From: an uncultured Opitutaceae bacterium
Lineage (GTDB): Bacteria; Verrucomicrobiota; Verrucomicrobiia; Opitutales; Opitutaceae
Assembly (NCBI GenBank): GCA_937942145.1
Contig: CALDFV010000151.1
Span: 1 to 44,172 of the forward strand
DNA length: 44,172 nucleotides
Direction of reading: 5' to 3'
Position numbers and translations under genes: made by a program. The notes under the pieces are model-generated. The model was not told the DNA's origin, searched no databases, and was given only the letters and a program-made list of their open reading frames with translations. Below are positions 1 through 8,232 of the stretch, in pieces. Numbering within the stretch: position 1 is the first letter of the stretch; the number at the start of each line of letters is the position of its first letter.

Positions 1-1
1 C

Positions 2-715
2 GATTTAGAGGCGAAGCTAGTCGAGGCTGATGGCAAAGGGGCGCGGTTCAAACTGATCGCGACAGACGGGGTTTTCTCGATGGATGGATTTGTCGCCCCA
101 CTCAAAGAGATCTGCGATCTAGCGGACCAATACAGTGCCCTGGTAATGGTGGACGATTCCCATGCGGTCGGCTTCATGGGCGCTCGTGGTCGAGGAACGC
201 ATGAGCACTGTGGGGTAATGGGACGCATAGACATTCTTACCGGTACGCTCGGTAAAGCTTTGGGGGGCGCCAGCGGTGGCTACACCAGTGGCAGAAAGGA
301 AATCGTTGAGCTGCTTCGCCAGCGATCCCGACCCTACTTGTTTTCCAACACGATGTGTCCTAGTATCGTGGGAGGCTCGATTGCGGCGCTGGAAATGCTC
401 AAGGCATCCACCACTTTGCGAGACCAGTTGGAAACGAATACCCGTTATTTTCGGGAAAAGATGACGTCCGCTGGATTCAATATCGCGCCGGGAGAGCATC
501 CAATCGTTCCGATCATGCTCGGTGATGCCTCTTTGGCCTCCCGATTTGCCGATGCGATGCTTGAACGCGGTATCTATGTGATCGGGTTCAGTTATCCGTT
601 AGTTCCGAAGGGCAAAGCTCGCATTCGGACGCAGATCAGCGCAGCCCATACGAGGGAGGAGTTGGATAGGGCTGTGAATGCCTTTATCGAGGTGAGGGAG
701 TCACTTGGGATTTAG
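2..715 (+). CDS. kbl: 2-amino-3-ketobutyrate CoA ligase (glycine C-acetyltransferase), 5'-truncated by the window edge
   Basis: Class II (alpha-oxoamine synthase) PLP enzyme that cleaves 2-amino-3-ketobutyrate with CoA to glycine and acetyl-CoA, the second step of threonine catabolism. Only the C-terminal ~237 residues are present; the family has about 395. The frame is open from base 2. Visible signatures are the DGVFSMDG segment, the VDDSHAVGF block with the PLP-binding Asp and His, and [10 protein letters not shown] with the Schiff-base lysine, followed by SRPYLFSN. Similarity to E. coli Kbl through this part is strong enough to prefer Kbl over BioF or HemA. A peptide transporter gene starts 9 bp downstream on the same strand, so co-transcription is likely. 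The usual partner tdh is not in view. Confidence 0.95.
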   Translation, partial: DLEAKLVEADGKGARFKLIATDGVFSMDGFVAPLKEICDLADQYSALVMVDDSHAVGFMGARGRGTHEHCGVMGRIDILTGTLGKALGGASGGYTSGRKEIVELLRQRSRPYLFSNTMCPSIVGGSIAALEMLKASTTLRDQLETNTRYFREKMTSAGFNIAPGEHPIVPIMLGDASLASRFADAMLERGIYVIGFSYPLVPKGKARIRTQISAAHTREELDRAVNAFIEVRESLGI

Positions 716-724
716 AGTTTAATC

Positions 725-2209
725 ATGCAGGAAACAAAATCACACCCCACTTGGTTCGGACATCCTACCGGTCTTTCCACGCTATTTTTCACGGAGCTTT
801 GGGAGCGGTTCAGCTACTATGGAATGCGAGCTCTGCTGGTCCTCTTTATGGTGGATACCGTCAGTTCGGGAGGCATGGGCCTCGATGACAAAACGGCCAG
901 CGCGATCTATGGCTTGTACACGGCGTTCGTCTATCTGGCGGCGTTGCCTGGCGGCTGGATCGCCGATAGGCTCCTCGGGGCGCAGCGGGCTGTCTGGGTT
1001 GGGGGACTGGTGATCGCTGCGGGCCATTTCACCTTAGCGATTCCTTCTACAGCGGCGTTTTTTATCGGACTGGTTTTAGTCGTGATTGGAACCGGTTTGC
1101 TAAAGCCGAATGTAAGCGCTATCGTGGGACAGCTTTATCCGGAAGGGGGCGCTCGGCGTGATGCGGGCTTCACTATCTTTTATATGGGCATCAACATGGG
1201 CGCTTTTCTGGGGCCGCTCATTTGTGGCTATTTGGGCGAGGAAGTGAACTGGCATGCTGGATTTGGCGCGGCTGGAGTGGGAATGTTGTTCGGCGTCTTC
1301 CAGTACCGATTTTCGGCGAACCGTCTCGGAGAAGCGGGGCTTCATTCTTCGGCTCCGAAGGTTGATTCGGCAGGAATGGATAAAGCCTGGTATCCTGTAA
1401 TCGGCGGCTGCTTGATTGTGGTGTTGGTGGTGGTGCTTGGGTTGACCGGAACTTTAGAATTCAATGCCTTGGCCTTGGCCCAGAACACGACCTTCGTGAT
1501 CGTAGGGCTGGCCTTTGCCTTTTTTGTCTACATTTTCGCCTTCGGCAAACTGACTCCGAAGGAACGTAATCATACCTTCGTTATTGTAGTGCTGTTTATA
1601 ACCTCCGCGGTCTTTTGGTCGGGGTTCGAGCAGGCGGGATCCTCATTAAATCTCTTTGCGGATAGGCACACCGATCGCATGTTATTTGGATTTGAGATTC
1701 CAGCTAGCTGGTTCCAGTCGCTTAATCCGTTTTACATTGTGGTATTGGCCCCGGTTTTCGCCGCTGTTTGGGTTAAGCTGGCCAGACGTCAGCTGGATCC
1801 TTCCATGCCCGGTAAGTTTGCCATTGGCCTTTTAATACTGGGACTAGGCTTTCTGGTCATGGTTGTGGCGGCCAAAATCGTTGTGGCTGGCAATCAAGCC
1901 GCTCCTTATTGGCTGATTCTAACCTACCTGCTGCACACGATGGGTGAGCTTTGTCTGAGCCCGGTTGGTTTGAGCTCGGTTACGAAACTGGCGCCGAAAA
2001 GATTTGTGGGGCAAATGATGGGCATTTGGTTTTTGGCAACATCGTTGGGAAATCTCCTAGCCGGACTGATGGCGGGCCGGTTCAATCCGGAAGCTCTCAA
2101 CGAAATGCCGGGGCTCTTTATGCAAATCGTCATAACGGTAACGGTTGCCGGTTTGCTCCTGTTGGCGTTTACTAAACTGATCAAGGTTCTGATCGGAAAA
2201 ATCGAGTAG
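725..2209 (+). CDS. POT/PTR2 family proton-coupled peptide transporter
   Basis: Inner-membrane symporter of di- and tripeptides of the major facilitator superfamily. The 494-residue length fits the family. Near the N-terminus is the family motif ELWERFSYYGMR (ExxERFxYYG, proton coupling), and around residues 150-170 is the second signature FYMGINMGAFLGP. Hydrophobic segments run along the whole protein, consistent with 12-14 helices. The ATG lies 9 bp after kbl; no clear Shine-Dalgarno is seen (TAGAGTTTAATC precedes it). Amino acid catabolism next to peptide uptake makes sense as one nutritional unit, but that link is inferred. It converges with the following minus-strand gene, with only 17 bp between the two stop codons. 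Confidence 0.94.
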   Translation: MQETKSHPTWFGHPTGLSTLFFTELWERFSYYGMRALLVLFMVDTVSSGGMGLDDKTASAIYGLYTAFVYLAALPGGWIADRLLGAQRAVWVGGLVIAAGHFTLAIPSTAAFFIGLVLVVIGTGLLKPNVSAIVGQLYPEGGARRDAGFTIFYMGINMGAFLGPLICGYLGEEVNWHAGFGAAGVGMLFGVFQYRFSANRLGEAGLHSSAPKVDSAGMDKAWYPVIGGCLIVVLVVVLGLTGTLEFNALALAQNTTFVIVGLAFAFFVYIFAFGKLTPKERNHTFVIVVLFITSAVFWSGFEQAGSSLNLFADRHTDRMLFGFEIPASWFQSLNPFYIVVLAPVFAAVWVKLARRQLDPSMPGKFAIGLLILGLGFLVMVVAAKIVVAGNQAAPYWLILTYLLHTMGELCLSPVGLSSVTKLAPKRFVGQMMGIWFLATSLGNLLAGLMAGRFNPEALNEMPGLFMQIVITVTVAGLLLLAFTKLIKVLIGKIE

Positions 2210-2226
2210 TTTGTTTTTCAGGACAA

Positions 2227-4044
2227 TTATTTCGATAGTTCGAGATCGAACAGAAGCGTGCGGACGTATTGCGTGGGAATTGATCCGAATGATAACACGC
2301 TGTCGTGATAGGTTTTCAGGTCAAACTGGCTCCCCCACCTTGTTTCGGCGTCGGCCCGCAAGTCTACATGCTCAAGGTAGCCCACAAAATAGGTTGATAG
2401 CTGAGCCGAAGTGAGCTGGGCCCGGCGCCATTTGCCGTCCGCTTCGCGCTCCTCCTGAAAGGCCTCCTCCACCAGCATACGCATGCCTTCCTCTTTTGAA
2501 ATACCGTCTACGTGTACTGCCTGATCGAGTAGGGCGTTCGTGACGTCGCGAAGGTACCATTTCAATACGATGAGGCGCATTAGAAGGTCGCCTTCCAGAA
2601 AGCCTTCTTCGCACATCATCCATTCGGAGTAGACTGCCCAACCCTCGACGAAGACCCCGGAAGATAGGACCGCGCGGAGTTTGCGTGGATTCCGATTGGC
2701 ATGGGCGAGCTGGACAAAGTGCCCTGGCATGGCTTCGTGAACAGTGAGGTTGTGAAGCGACCTATGATTGTATTCGCGAAGATGGGATTCGACCTGCGCC
2801 TCGGTCCAGGATGCGGGAGGGGGCGCTACGGCATAAAACGTTTTGAGACCCGTTTCCAAGGGTCCTGGCGAGTCGCAATAAGCCAGCGAAACCCCGCGCT
2901 GGAATTCCGGCATCACAATGATTTCCATAGGATCATCGGGTAGAGTGATGATGTCTTTTTCTCTCAAAAAGTCAGTGGTCAGTTTAACAGAATGGTTGGC
3001 CGCGGCGACCACTCCATCGGCACTAGGCCGATCCTGGTAGGCGATTTCCAAGCACGATCTAATGATCGCCTTCTGGTACGCTTTGGATGGGCTCTCAGGA
3101 AATTCGGTATAGGGAAAACGCTCTTTGTATATCTCCTTGGATAGGGCGTACATGCGTTGATGAAGATCGTGCATGAAGTCCTCGCCGCGTTTGCGAATCT
3201 TTTCCCGGCTTAGAGAGGACTGTAGCGTCCAGGATAGTTTTTGATCGTACAGTCGAGCTCCAAGGCGGAAGTCGGCTTGTGCCTGCGGTTGTAATTCGTT
3301 TTCCAGCCATCGTTGGTGTTCCTCAACGGATTCGCGGGCGATTTCAATTGCTTGGGCGAGGCGTTGGCGATCCGTTTCGTTGAGCTCGTTCAAATGCGGT
3401 TCGATTAGATTCTCAATAATACTCAGGACTCCTCGGTTCTGGCTGACAGCGGTCTCAGCGTGAATTCTTGGGACGCGTATAGGAGCTAGCTCCGTTCGAG
3501 TTTGGGTATAGAGTCTTGGCAGCTTTTCCAAACGTGCCGTTGCGGATCTCAAGCGATCGGCGAGAGGAGCAAATTCTCTCGCCATGAGACCGTAGATGGA
3601 GCTGCCGACGAGTCCTGAATAGTAGAGTGGATTCCATGCCCATTCCTGGAGTTCTTCCTGCTTCCAAAGGGCCGCCTTAAGTCGATGCGCTAAGAGAGCT
3701 CGATCAATCTGCTCATCCAGAGATAGACTGGACTCCGTCAACGATTCGAGTTCGCTGAGAATTTCACGATAGAAACGGGCTAGTTGCTCCCGACCTTTTG
3801 CACTGACATCGTTGATCTCGGTATCAAATCGATGGTCTCCTATGGCGGTGGCGCTAATTGGATTGAGCCTGGCGGACTCTTCGAAGTAGCGATTGACGAC
3901 CGTGTCGAATCGTTGGTTGGATTCCTGCCCGAATAGCTCATTTGTAAACATGGAGATTGTTCCCGAGATGAAAATTGCCCAAATGCCGGCGGTCTGAAAA
4001 TCTGACATTGTATGCAAAGTATAATGGCGCCTCCGGTGTGACAA
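2227..4044 (-). CDS. DUF885 family protein (putative exported metallopeptidase-like)
   Basis: A 605-residue member of the DUF885 family. Members have an HExxxGH-type zinc-peptidase-like motif, here HEAMPGH at about residues 436-442, with a downstream EGWAVYSEW glutamate segment at about 467-475. The C-terminal half is well conserved; the substrate is unknown. A hydrophobic stretch (AGIWAIFISGTISMF, residues 19-33) suggests export or an N-terminal anchor. The chosen start is a TTG preceded by GAGGGG at 8 bp, an unusually good ribosome site here. An ATG 12 codons downstream (4008) is the alternative and lacks such a site. The protein is encoded alone on the minus strand. Confidence 0.85.
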   Translation of the reverse strand: MSHRRRHYTLHTMSDFQTAGIWAIFISGTISMFTNELFGQESNQRFDTVVNRYFEESARLNPISATAIGDHRFDTEINDVSAKGREQLARFYREILSELESLTESSLSLDEQIDRALLAHRLKAALWKQEELQEWAWNPLYYSGLVGSSIYGLMAREFAPLADRLRSATARLEKLPRLYTQTRTELAPIRVPRIHAETAVSQNRGVLSIIENLIEPHLNELNETDRQRLAQAIEIARESVEEHQRWLENELQPQAQADFRLGARLYDQKLSWTLQSSLSREKIRKRGEDFMHDLHQRMYALSKEIYKERFPYTEFPESPSKAYQKAIIRSCLEIAYQDRPSADGVVAAANHSVKLTTDFLREKDIITLPDDPMEIIVMPEFQRGVSLAYCDSPGPLETGLKTFYAVAPPPASWTEAQVESHLREYNHRSLHNLTVHEAMPGHFVQLAHANRNPRKLRAVLSSGVFVEGWAVYSEWMMCEEGFLEGDLLMRLIVLKWYLRDVTNALLDQAVHVDGISKEEGMRMLVEEAFQEEREADGKWRRAQLTSAQLSTYFVGYLEHVDLRADAETRWGSQFDLKTYHDSVLSFGSIPTQYVRTLLFDLELSK

Positions 4045-4108
4045 GATTTATTCCCCTCGGGTAAAAACCTGGAAGCATGTCGTTGGTTTCGTTGCTGTGT
4101 TTGGCAGC

Positions 4109-4165
4109 GGGCGATCTCCGAGCGTCCACCCGATAGATACGACAATGGGCGCTCCGAGAGCGTCC
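4109..4165. repeat. Pair of REP-like palindromic units
   Basis: The intergenic region 4045-4239 holds two related hairpins. The first is at 4109-4127 (GGGCGATCTCCGAGCGTCC) and the second at 4147-4165 (GGGCGCTCCGAGAGCGTCC). In both, a GGGCG half pairs with a CGTCC half around a 3-nt loop, with one G-U pair and, in the first, one further mismatch. The shared core and 19-nt spacing look like a diverged REP doublet. No coding sequence is seen in this interval. Confidence 0.45.
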
Positions 4166-4239
4166 GCTACTTCAAATACTTCGGGGATGCTTTATTCACG
4201 GGCAACCCAGGCAAAGTGTGTGTAACGACTTGTTGTTAT

Positions 4240-5880
4240 TTATAACGAGATGCCCCTTTTCCAGGGAAGAAAGTCATCTTGTCCTAGTCGAACAGCTGCT
4301 GGAGTAAATTCACCGCTTGCGGTGCGAACGACTAGATCCAGTAATTCGTCTCCCATGGTTTCGATCGATTTCTGGCCATAGATAACCGGGCCTGAGTCGA
4401 AGTCGATAATATCGCTCATGCGTTTGGCGAGAACTGAATTGGTTGCTACCTTCAAAGTCGGCGTAATCGCATTTCCGGTAGGCGTTCCAAGGCCAGTGGT
4501 GAAGATGATTACGTTGGCCCCGGCTCCCGCTAGCGCTGTAGTGGATTCTACATCACCGCCCGGTGTGCACAATAAGTTCAGTCCTGGGTTCGTTACCTGT
4601 TCTGGATAGTCGAGAACATCGACTACGGGAGAGGTTCCTCCTTTTTTGGCCGCACCGGCTGACTTGATCGCATCTGTAATTAGTCCGTCAGCTATATTCC
4701 CTGGGGATGGATTGGCATGGAAACCTGAGCCGACCGCTTCGGCACGGGTAGCGTATACGTTCATTAGTTTCTCGAATCTCTGTGCGGTAGAATCGGATAC
4801 GCACCGGTTCATGAGTTCGCCTTCAACCCCGCACAGTTCTGGGAACTCTGCTAGTATGGGAGTTCCTCCCAGAGTGACGAGCTTGTCGGAAACATTGCCG
4901 AGTATGGGATTAGCGGATATGCCGGAAAAGCCGTCAGAACCACCGCATTCCATACCGACAACCAGCTCGGATAAAGGAGCCGGCTTTCTCTCCAGGTGAT
5001 TGATTTGGTCCAGTCCGACAAAAATCTCCTTCAGCGCCCTGCTGATCATCGCCTCTTCGGAAGGACTTTCCTGTTGAACATGAATGTGTAGCGGTCGATC
5101 GAAGCTAGGGTCCCGCTTGGCGATCTCCTGCTCAAGGATACGTACTTCGGCGTTTTGACAACCCAGACTTAAAACGGTGGCGCCGGCAACATTGGGATGG
5201 GTGATGTATCCCGCAAGCAGACCGCATAGCGCATTGGCATCGTCGCGGGTTCCCCCACAACCTAGTCCGTGCAGGAGAAACTTCACTCCGTCCACGTTAG
5301 GGAACGGACTCAGAAAATCGTCGGACTCCAATTCGAGTTCCTCGGCAAGCCATTGTTCCTTGGAGGCACCCTGAGCACGCAGATAGGCCATGCGTTTGAA
5401 TAGGCTTTCGTATTTGCTTCTTTGGCCCTTGCCCAGAGTTTCCGCGATTGCTTCACGCATGACGGCGAGGTTTCGGTTTTCGCAAAAAACCATGGGCACC
5501 ACGAGCCAAATATTTTGCGTGCCGACACGGCCATTAGAGCGATGATAGCCCATGAAAGTCTTTCCTTGCCAGTTTGATACGTCGGGAGCTGACCAGGTAG
5601 TGTCACTCTCTCGGTCTGCTGCCGAGAAACGATCAATTTCGTGGGCGACATTTTCTGTCGTCAGCAAGCCGCCTTCTGGAATGGGTTCGGTTGCCACTCC
5701 GACTGTTACGCCATACATGTAGATCCTATCACCCTTTTTGAAATCCCTGAGCGCGACTTTATGTTTTGCGGGAATGGTTGCTTGGGTGGTTACACCGTCC
5801 TCTATTGGAGTAGAAGCAGGCAGGTCTTCAAGGGCTACTGAGACGGTGTCTTTCGGGTCAATTTTTAAAGTAGAATTCAT
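4240..5880 (-). CDS. uxaA: Altronate dehydratase (UxaA family) with N-terminal SAF domain
   Basis: Predicted to dehydrate D-altronate to 2-keto-3-deoxy-D-gluconate in the galacturonate branch of hexuronate catabolism. Related family members act on galactarate or other sugar acids, so the exact substrate is inferred. Residues ~15-90 form a SAF domain (ending in GVATEPIPEGG-like text). The UxaA catalytic core follows, with MGYHRSNGRVGTQN, a cysteine-containing LLHGLGCGGTRDDAN segment, GMECGGSDGFSGISANP and a C-terminal TTGLGTPTGN block. The chosen ATG gives 546 residues; a TTG 21 codons upstream (5943) is possible. Neither has a Shine-Dalgarno. No other uronate genes lie beside it. Confidence 0.88.
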   Translation of the reverse strand: MNSTLKIDPKDTVSVALEDLPASTPIEDGVTTQATIPAKHKVALRDFKKGDRIYMYGVTVGVATEPIPEGGLLTTENVAHEIDRFSAADRESDTTWSAPDVSNWQGKTFMGYHRSNGRVGTQNIWLVVPMVFCENRNLAVMREAIAETLGKGQRSKYESLFKRMAYLRAQGASKEQWLAEELELESDDFLSPFPNVDGVKFLLHGLGCGGTRDDANALCGLLAGYITHPNVAGATVLSLGCQNAEVRILEQEIAKRDPSFDRPLHIHVQQESPSEEAMISRALKEIFVGLDQINHLERKPAPLSELVVGMECGGSDGFSGISANPILGNVSDKLVTLGGTPILAEFPELCGVEGELMNRCVSDSTAQRFEKLMNVYATRAEAVGSGFHANPSPGNIADGLITDAIKSAGAAKKGGTSPVVDVLDYPEQVTNPGLNLLCTPGGDVESTTALAGAGANVIIFTTGLGTPTGNAITPTLKVATNSVLAKRMSDIIDFDSGPVIYGQKSIETMGDELLDLVVRTASGEFTPAAVRLGQDDFLPWKRGISL

Positions 5881-5973
5881 GTTGGAGGGATCGTATTCAG
5901 AGGAAAGGATTTCGTTTAGATCGGAGCGATATGGGGTGTCCAATATTCGATGTTTCTATTTTTGGTTGCTACG

Positions 5974-6034
5974 TAGGAGCGGCTTTACGCCGCGATCCAC
6001 AGTTGGCTCAAATCGCGGTGTAAAACCGCTCCTA
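5974..6034. repeat. REP doublet (REPIN-like inverted pair)
   Basis: Two 23-bp units lie in inverted orientation: 5974-5996 (TAGGAGCGGCTTTACGCCGC plus GAT) and 6012-6034. The right unit, reverse-complemented, matches the left except at two positions. Each unit is itself a hairpin: GCGGC-TTTAC-GCCGC on the left and GCGGT-GTAAA-ACCGC on the right. The two differences sit opposite each other in the right hairpin and keep it paired, and the loops are mutually complementary. This is the architecture of REPINs mobilised by RAYT (Y1 transposase) proteins. It sits in the 205-bp gap between the ABC ATPase and altronate dehydratase genes. Confidence 0.8.
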
Positions 6035-6085
6035 AATTCATTTATTGGATATTCTTTAAGTCGATAACAACAAAAAGCGCGAGGT

Positions 6086-7213
6086 CTAGGATAATGATAG
6101 CTCAGTTGTCGGATCAAATAAGTGAGCGTGTCCTAGATCAAACCCGACTTTTAATTGCTCGCCGATCTTAAGTTGGGAATCACTCGCTGCCCGGGCAGTA
6201 ACGGAAGTTGCCCCATTGGACAAATAAAGCAGGGTTTCGTTTCCCATCGGCTCGATAACTTCTATGTCGAGGTCGACTCCATTACCCGCCTGGATTTTAT
6301 CGGGGCTGATTATTAAATTTTCAGGCCGAATTCCAAGTATCAGCTCTTTACCTACATGAGACTCGGCTAGGCTGGAAAGGCGAGGTCCCAGTTCGATTTG
6401 CATGACGTCTTCAATCGTGCCGATTTCAATGAGCAGCACTTTTCCGTCTTTTCGTTCTATGCGGCCTTTAATGAAGTTCATGGAGGGGCTGCCAATAAAT
6501 CCGGCTACGAAAAGATTGGCGGGCTTGTTGTAGAGCTCGAGTGGATTAGCGGTCTGCATTATTTCTCCCTCATTCATTACGCAAATGCGATCACCCATCG
6601 TCATGGCCTCAATCTGGTCATGAGTTACGTAGATCATGGTAGCGTCCAGCCGGGAATGGAGCTTGGATATCTCCATGCGTGTGAATGCTCGAGTTTTGGC
6701 ATCGAGATTCGATAGCGGTTCGTCAAAAAGAAAGACTTTGGGTTTGCGAACAATGGCCCGTCCAACGGCGACCCGTTGACGTTGTCCCCCCGAGAGGGCT
6801 TTGGGCTTCCGGTTAAGCAAATCTTCGATGCCTAGGATGCGAGCGGCTTCCTCGACTCGGTTTTGGATCTCTGTTTTGGGGAATTTTCGCAACTTGAGTC
6901 CGAAGGCGATGTTCTCAAAAACCGTCATGTGAGGGTAGAGCGCGTAGTTCTGAAACACCATGGCGATATCGCGATCTTTCGGCGGGAGCTCGTTGATTAT
7001 GTGGTCATCAATCGCGATTGTCCCATCATTGACTTCTTCCAGTCCGGCAATCATCCGAAGGGTCGTCGACTTCCCGCACCCCGATGGTCCGACTAGAACC
7101 ATGAATTCCCGGTCTTGAATTTCGAGATCGATTTTCTTTACTGCTTCGACCGGCGGATTCTTGCCCTTCCCAGGATAGATTTTTTGAAGACCATTGAGTC
7201 GAACGGTGGGCAT
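6086..7213 (-). CDS. MalK/UgpC-type sugar ABC transporter ATP-binding protein
   Basis: Cytoplasmic ATPase of a carbohydrate or glycerol-phosphate importer (CUT1 class). Seen in 375 residues: Walker A GPSGCGKST at 42-50, Q-loop Gln88, signature LSGGQRQR from 140, Walker B FLFDEP at 161-166, H-loop His198 in YVTHD, and a C-terminal TOBE/OB regulatory region (GIRPENL and later). Length and layout match UgpC/MsmK/MalK. No permease or binding protein is adjacent, so it may serve one or several transporters encoded elsewhere; the substrate cannot be read from this gene. Its start diverges from the AroE-like gene across 156 bp that contain an operator-like inverted repeat. Confidence 0.93.
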   Translation of the reverse strand: MPTVRLNGLQKIYPGKGKNPPVEAVKKIDLEIQDREFMVLVGPSGCGKSTTLRMIAGLEEVNDGTIAIDDHIINELPPKDRDIAMVFQNYALYPHMTVFENIAFGLKLRKFPKTEIQNRVEEAARILGIEDLLNRKPKALSGGQRQRVAVGRAIVRKPKVFLFDEPLSNLDAKTRAFTRMEISKLHSRLDATMIYVTHDQIEAMTMGDRICVMNEGEIMQTANPLELYNKPANLFVAGFIGSPSMNFIKGRIERKDGKVLLIEIGTIEDVMQIELGPRLSSLAESHVGKELILGIRPENLIISPDKIQAGNGVDLDIEVIEPMGNETLLYLSNGATSVTARAASDSQLKIGEQLKVGFDLGHAHLFDPTTELSLS

Positions 7214-7301
7214 TGTGATTCAAGAAGTATAAAGAATTATCAGTATGTGCGAGGACATTGGGTGATTGTAGAATGATTTCGAGGCTTTTTAGATGAATAA
7301 A

Positions 7302-7336
7302 CTCAATGAAAGCGATTCGCATGGATTGTCATTGAG
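7302..7336. promoter_or_regulatory. Operator-like inverted repeat in a divergent promoter region
   Basis: Perfect 8-bp arms CTCAATGA (7302-7309) and TCATTGAG (7329-7336) are separated by 19 bp. Inside lies a second palindrome, GCGATTCGC (7312-7320), with TGAAA just before it, loosely resembling LacI-family half sites. The element lies between the divergent ABC ATPase and AroE-like genes, 34 bp before the latter's ATG. A regulator-binding role is inference; no regulator gene is nearby. Confidence 0.4.
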
Positions 7337-7369
7337 GGGGCCGCCGCGTTTTGCTTAGGATTTACATTG

Positions 7370-8197
7370 ATGTTCGAAGCATTGGAGAAGTCAACGCGAT
7401 CTTTGTATCCAATTATTGGAAGTCCTATAAAACAGGTTAAATCGCCCGACTTATTCAATCGTTACTTTGCCGAGCAAGGGATTGATGCTGAAATGGTGGG
7501 AATAGACGTGGCGCCACGAGATCTAGGTGACTTTTTCGACCAGTTACGCGTTGCGAAAAACGTGAAGGGTTGCGTTGTCACGGTGCCTCACAAGGCGGCT
7601 TCTATAGAATTCGTAGACCAGCTGTCTCGACGAGCCGAGGTCTTGCAAGCTGTCAATGTGATCCGTGTCGAAGACGGCTATTTGCAAGGAGACATGGTCG
7701 ATGGTTTGGGCTTTTTGGCGGCATTGGGCGCTCACAGGTTCTCCTGTGAAAACAAGCACATAGGCGTTGTCGGTATAGGCTCAGCCGGGTTGGCGATTGC
7801 TCATTCAGCGGCAAGCGCGGGGGCAAAAGCGATTTCTATTCAAGATTTGGATAGGGCTCGTTGCTCATTTGCGAAAAGGAAACTGATGAGCGCCTTTCCC
7901 CATGTGGAATGGTCGGTCGGAGTAGGGGCTCAGGAAGATCTGGAACTTATTGTCAATGCATCGCCGGCGGGAATGAATGGTGACAGGCGCTTGCCGATTT
8001 CATTGGAGTCCATCAGTCAGGATTGCCTCGTTATGGACATTGTGACCAAGCCAGAAACAACGCCTTGGATTGAGGCGGGGCTAGAGCGGGGATGCCCAGT
8101 CGTCTATGGCTCGGAAATGATTCAAGGCCAATTCGGCCATATTGCTCGATTCATAGGTTTGGAAGTTCCGGAGGCCAAGAAGCTATTTGAGTCCTGA
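7370..8197 (+). CDS. Shikimate dehydrogenase family protein (AroE-like, atypical active site)
   Basis: NAD(P)-dependent oxidoreductase of the AroE/YdiB superfamily, 275 residues. The catalytic lysine (TVPHK), the VN motif, the catalytic aspartate (GDMVDG in place of GDNTDG) and a C-terminal Gln (EMIQGQFG) are present. However, the first shikimate contact, usually HSxSP, is QVKSP, so the first serine is replaced by valine. The nucleotide loop reads GIGSAG rather than GAGGAG. It may therefore reduce a substrate other than 3-dehydroshikimate, as in the AroE-like (Ael) or RifI subfamilies. The ATG at 7370 was chosen for the TAGGA ribosome site 9 bp upstream; a TTG one codon earlier is possible. 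Confidence 0.85.
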   Translation: MFEALEKSTRSLYPIIGSPIKQVKSPDLFNRYFAEQGIDAEMVGIDVAPRDLGDFFDQLRVAKNVKGCVVTVPHKAASIEFVDQLSRRAEVLQAVNVIRVEDGYLQGDMVDGLGFLAALGAHRFSCENKHIGVVGIGSAGLAIAHSAASAGAKAISIQDLDRARCSFAKRKLMSAFPHVEWSVGVGAQEDLELIVNASPAGMNGDRRLPISLESISQDCLVMDIVTKPETTPWIEAGLERGCPVVYGSEMIQGQFGHIARFIGLEVPEAKKLFES

Positions 8198-8232
8198 AGA
8201 GTCGCATCTATTCGGAGCTGACTAATGAACAG

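Noticed and set aside
1-715. BioF (8-amino-7-oxononanoate synthase) as identity of the first gene
   Set aside because: The residues around the PLP lysine and the SRPYLFSN segment match Kbl much better than BioF.
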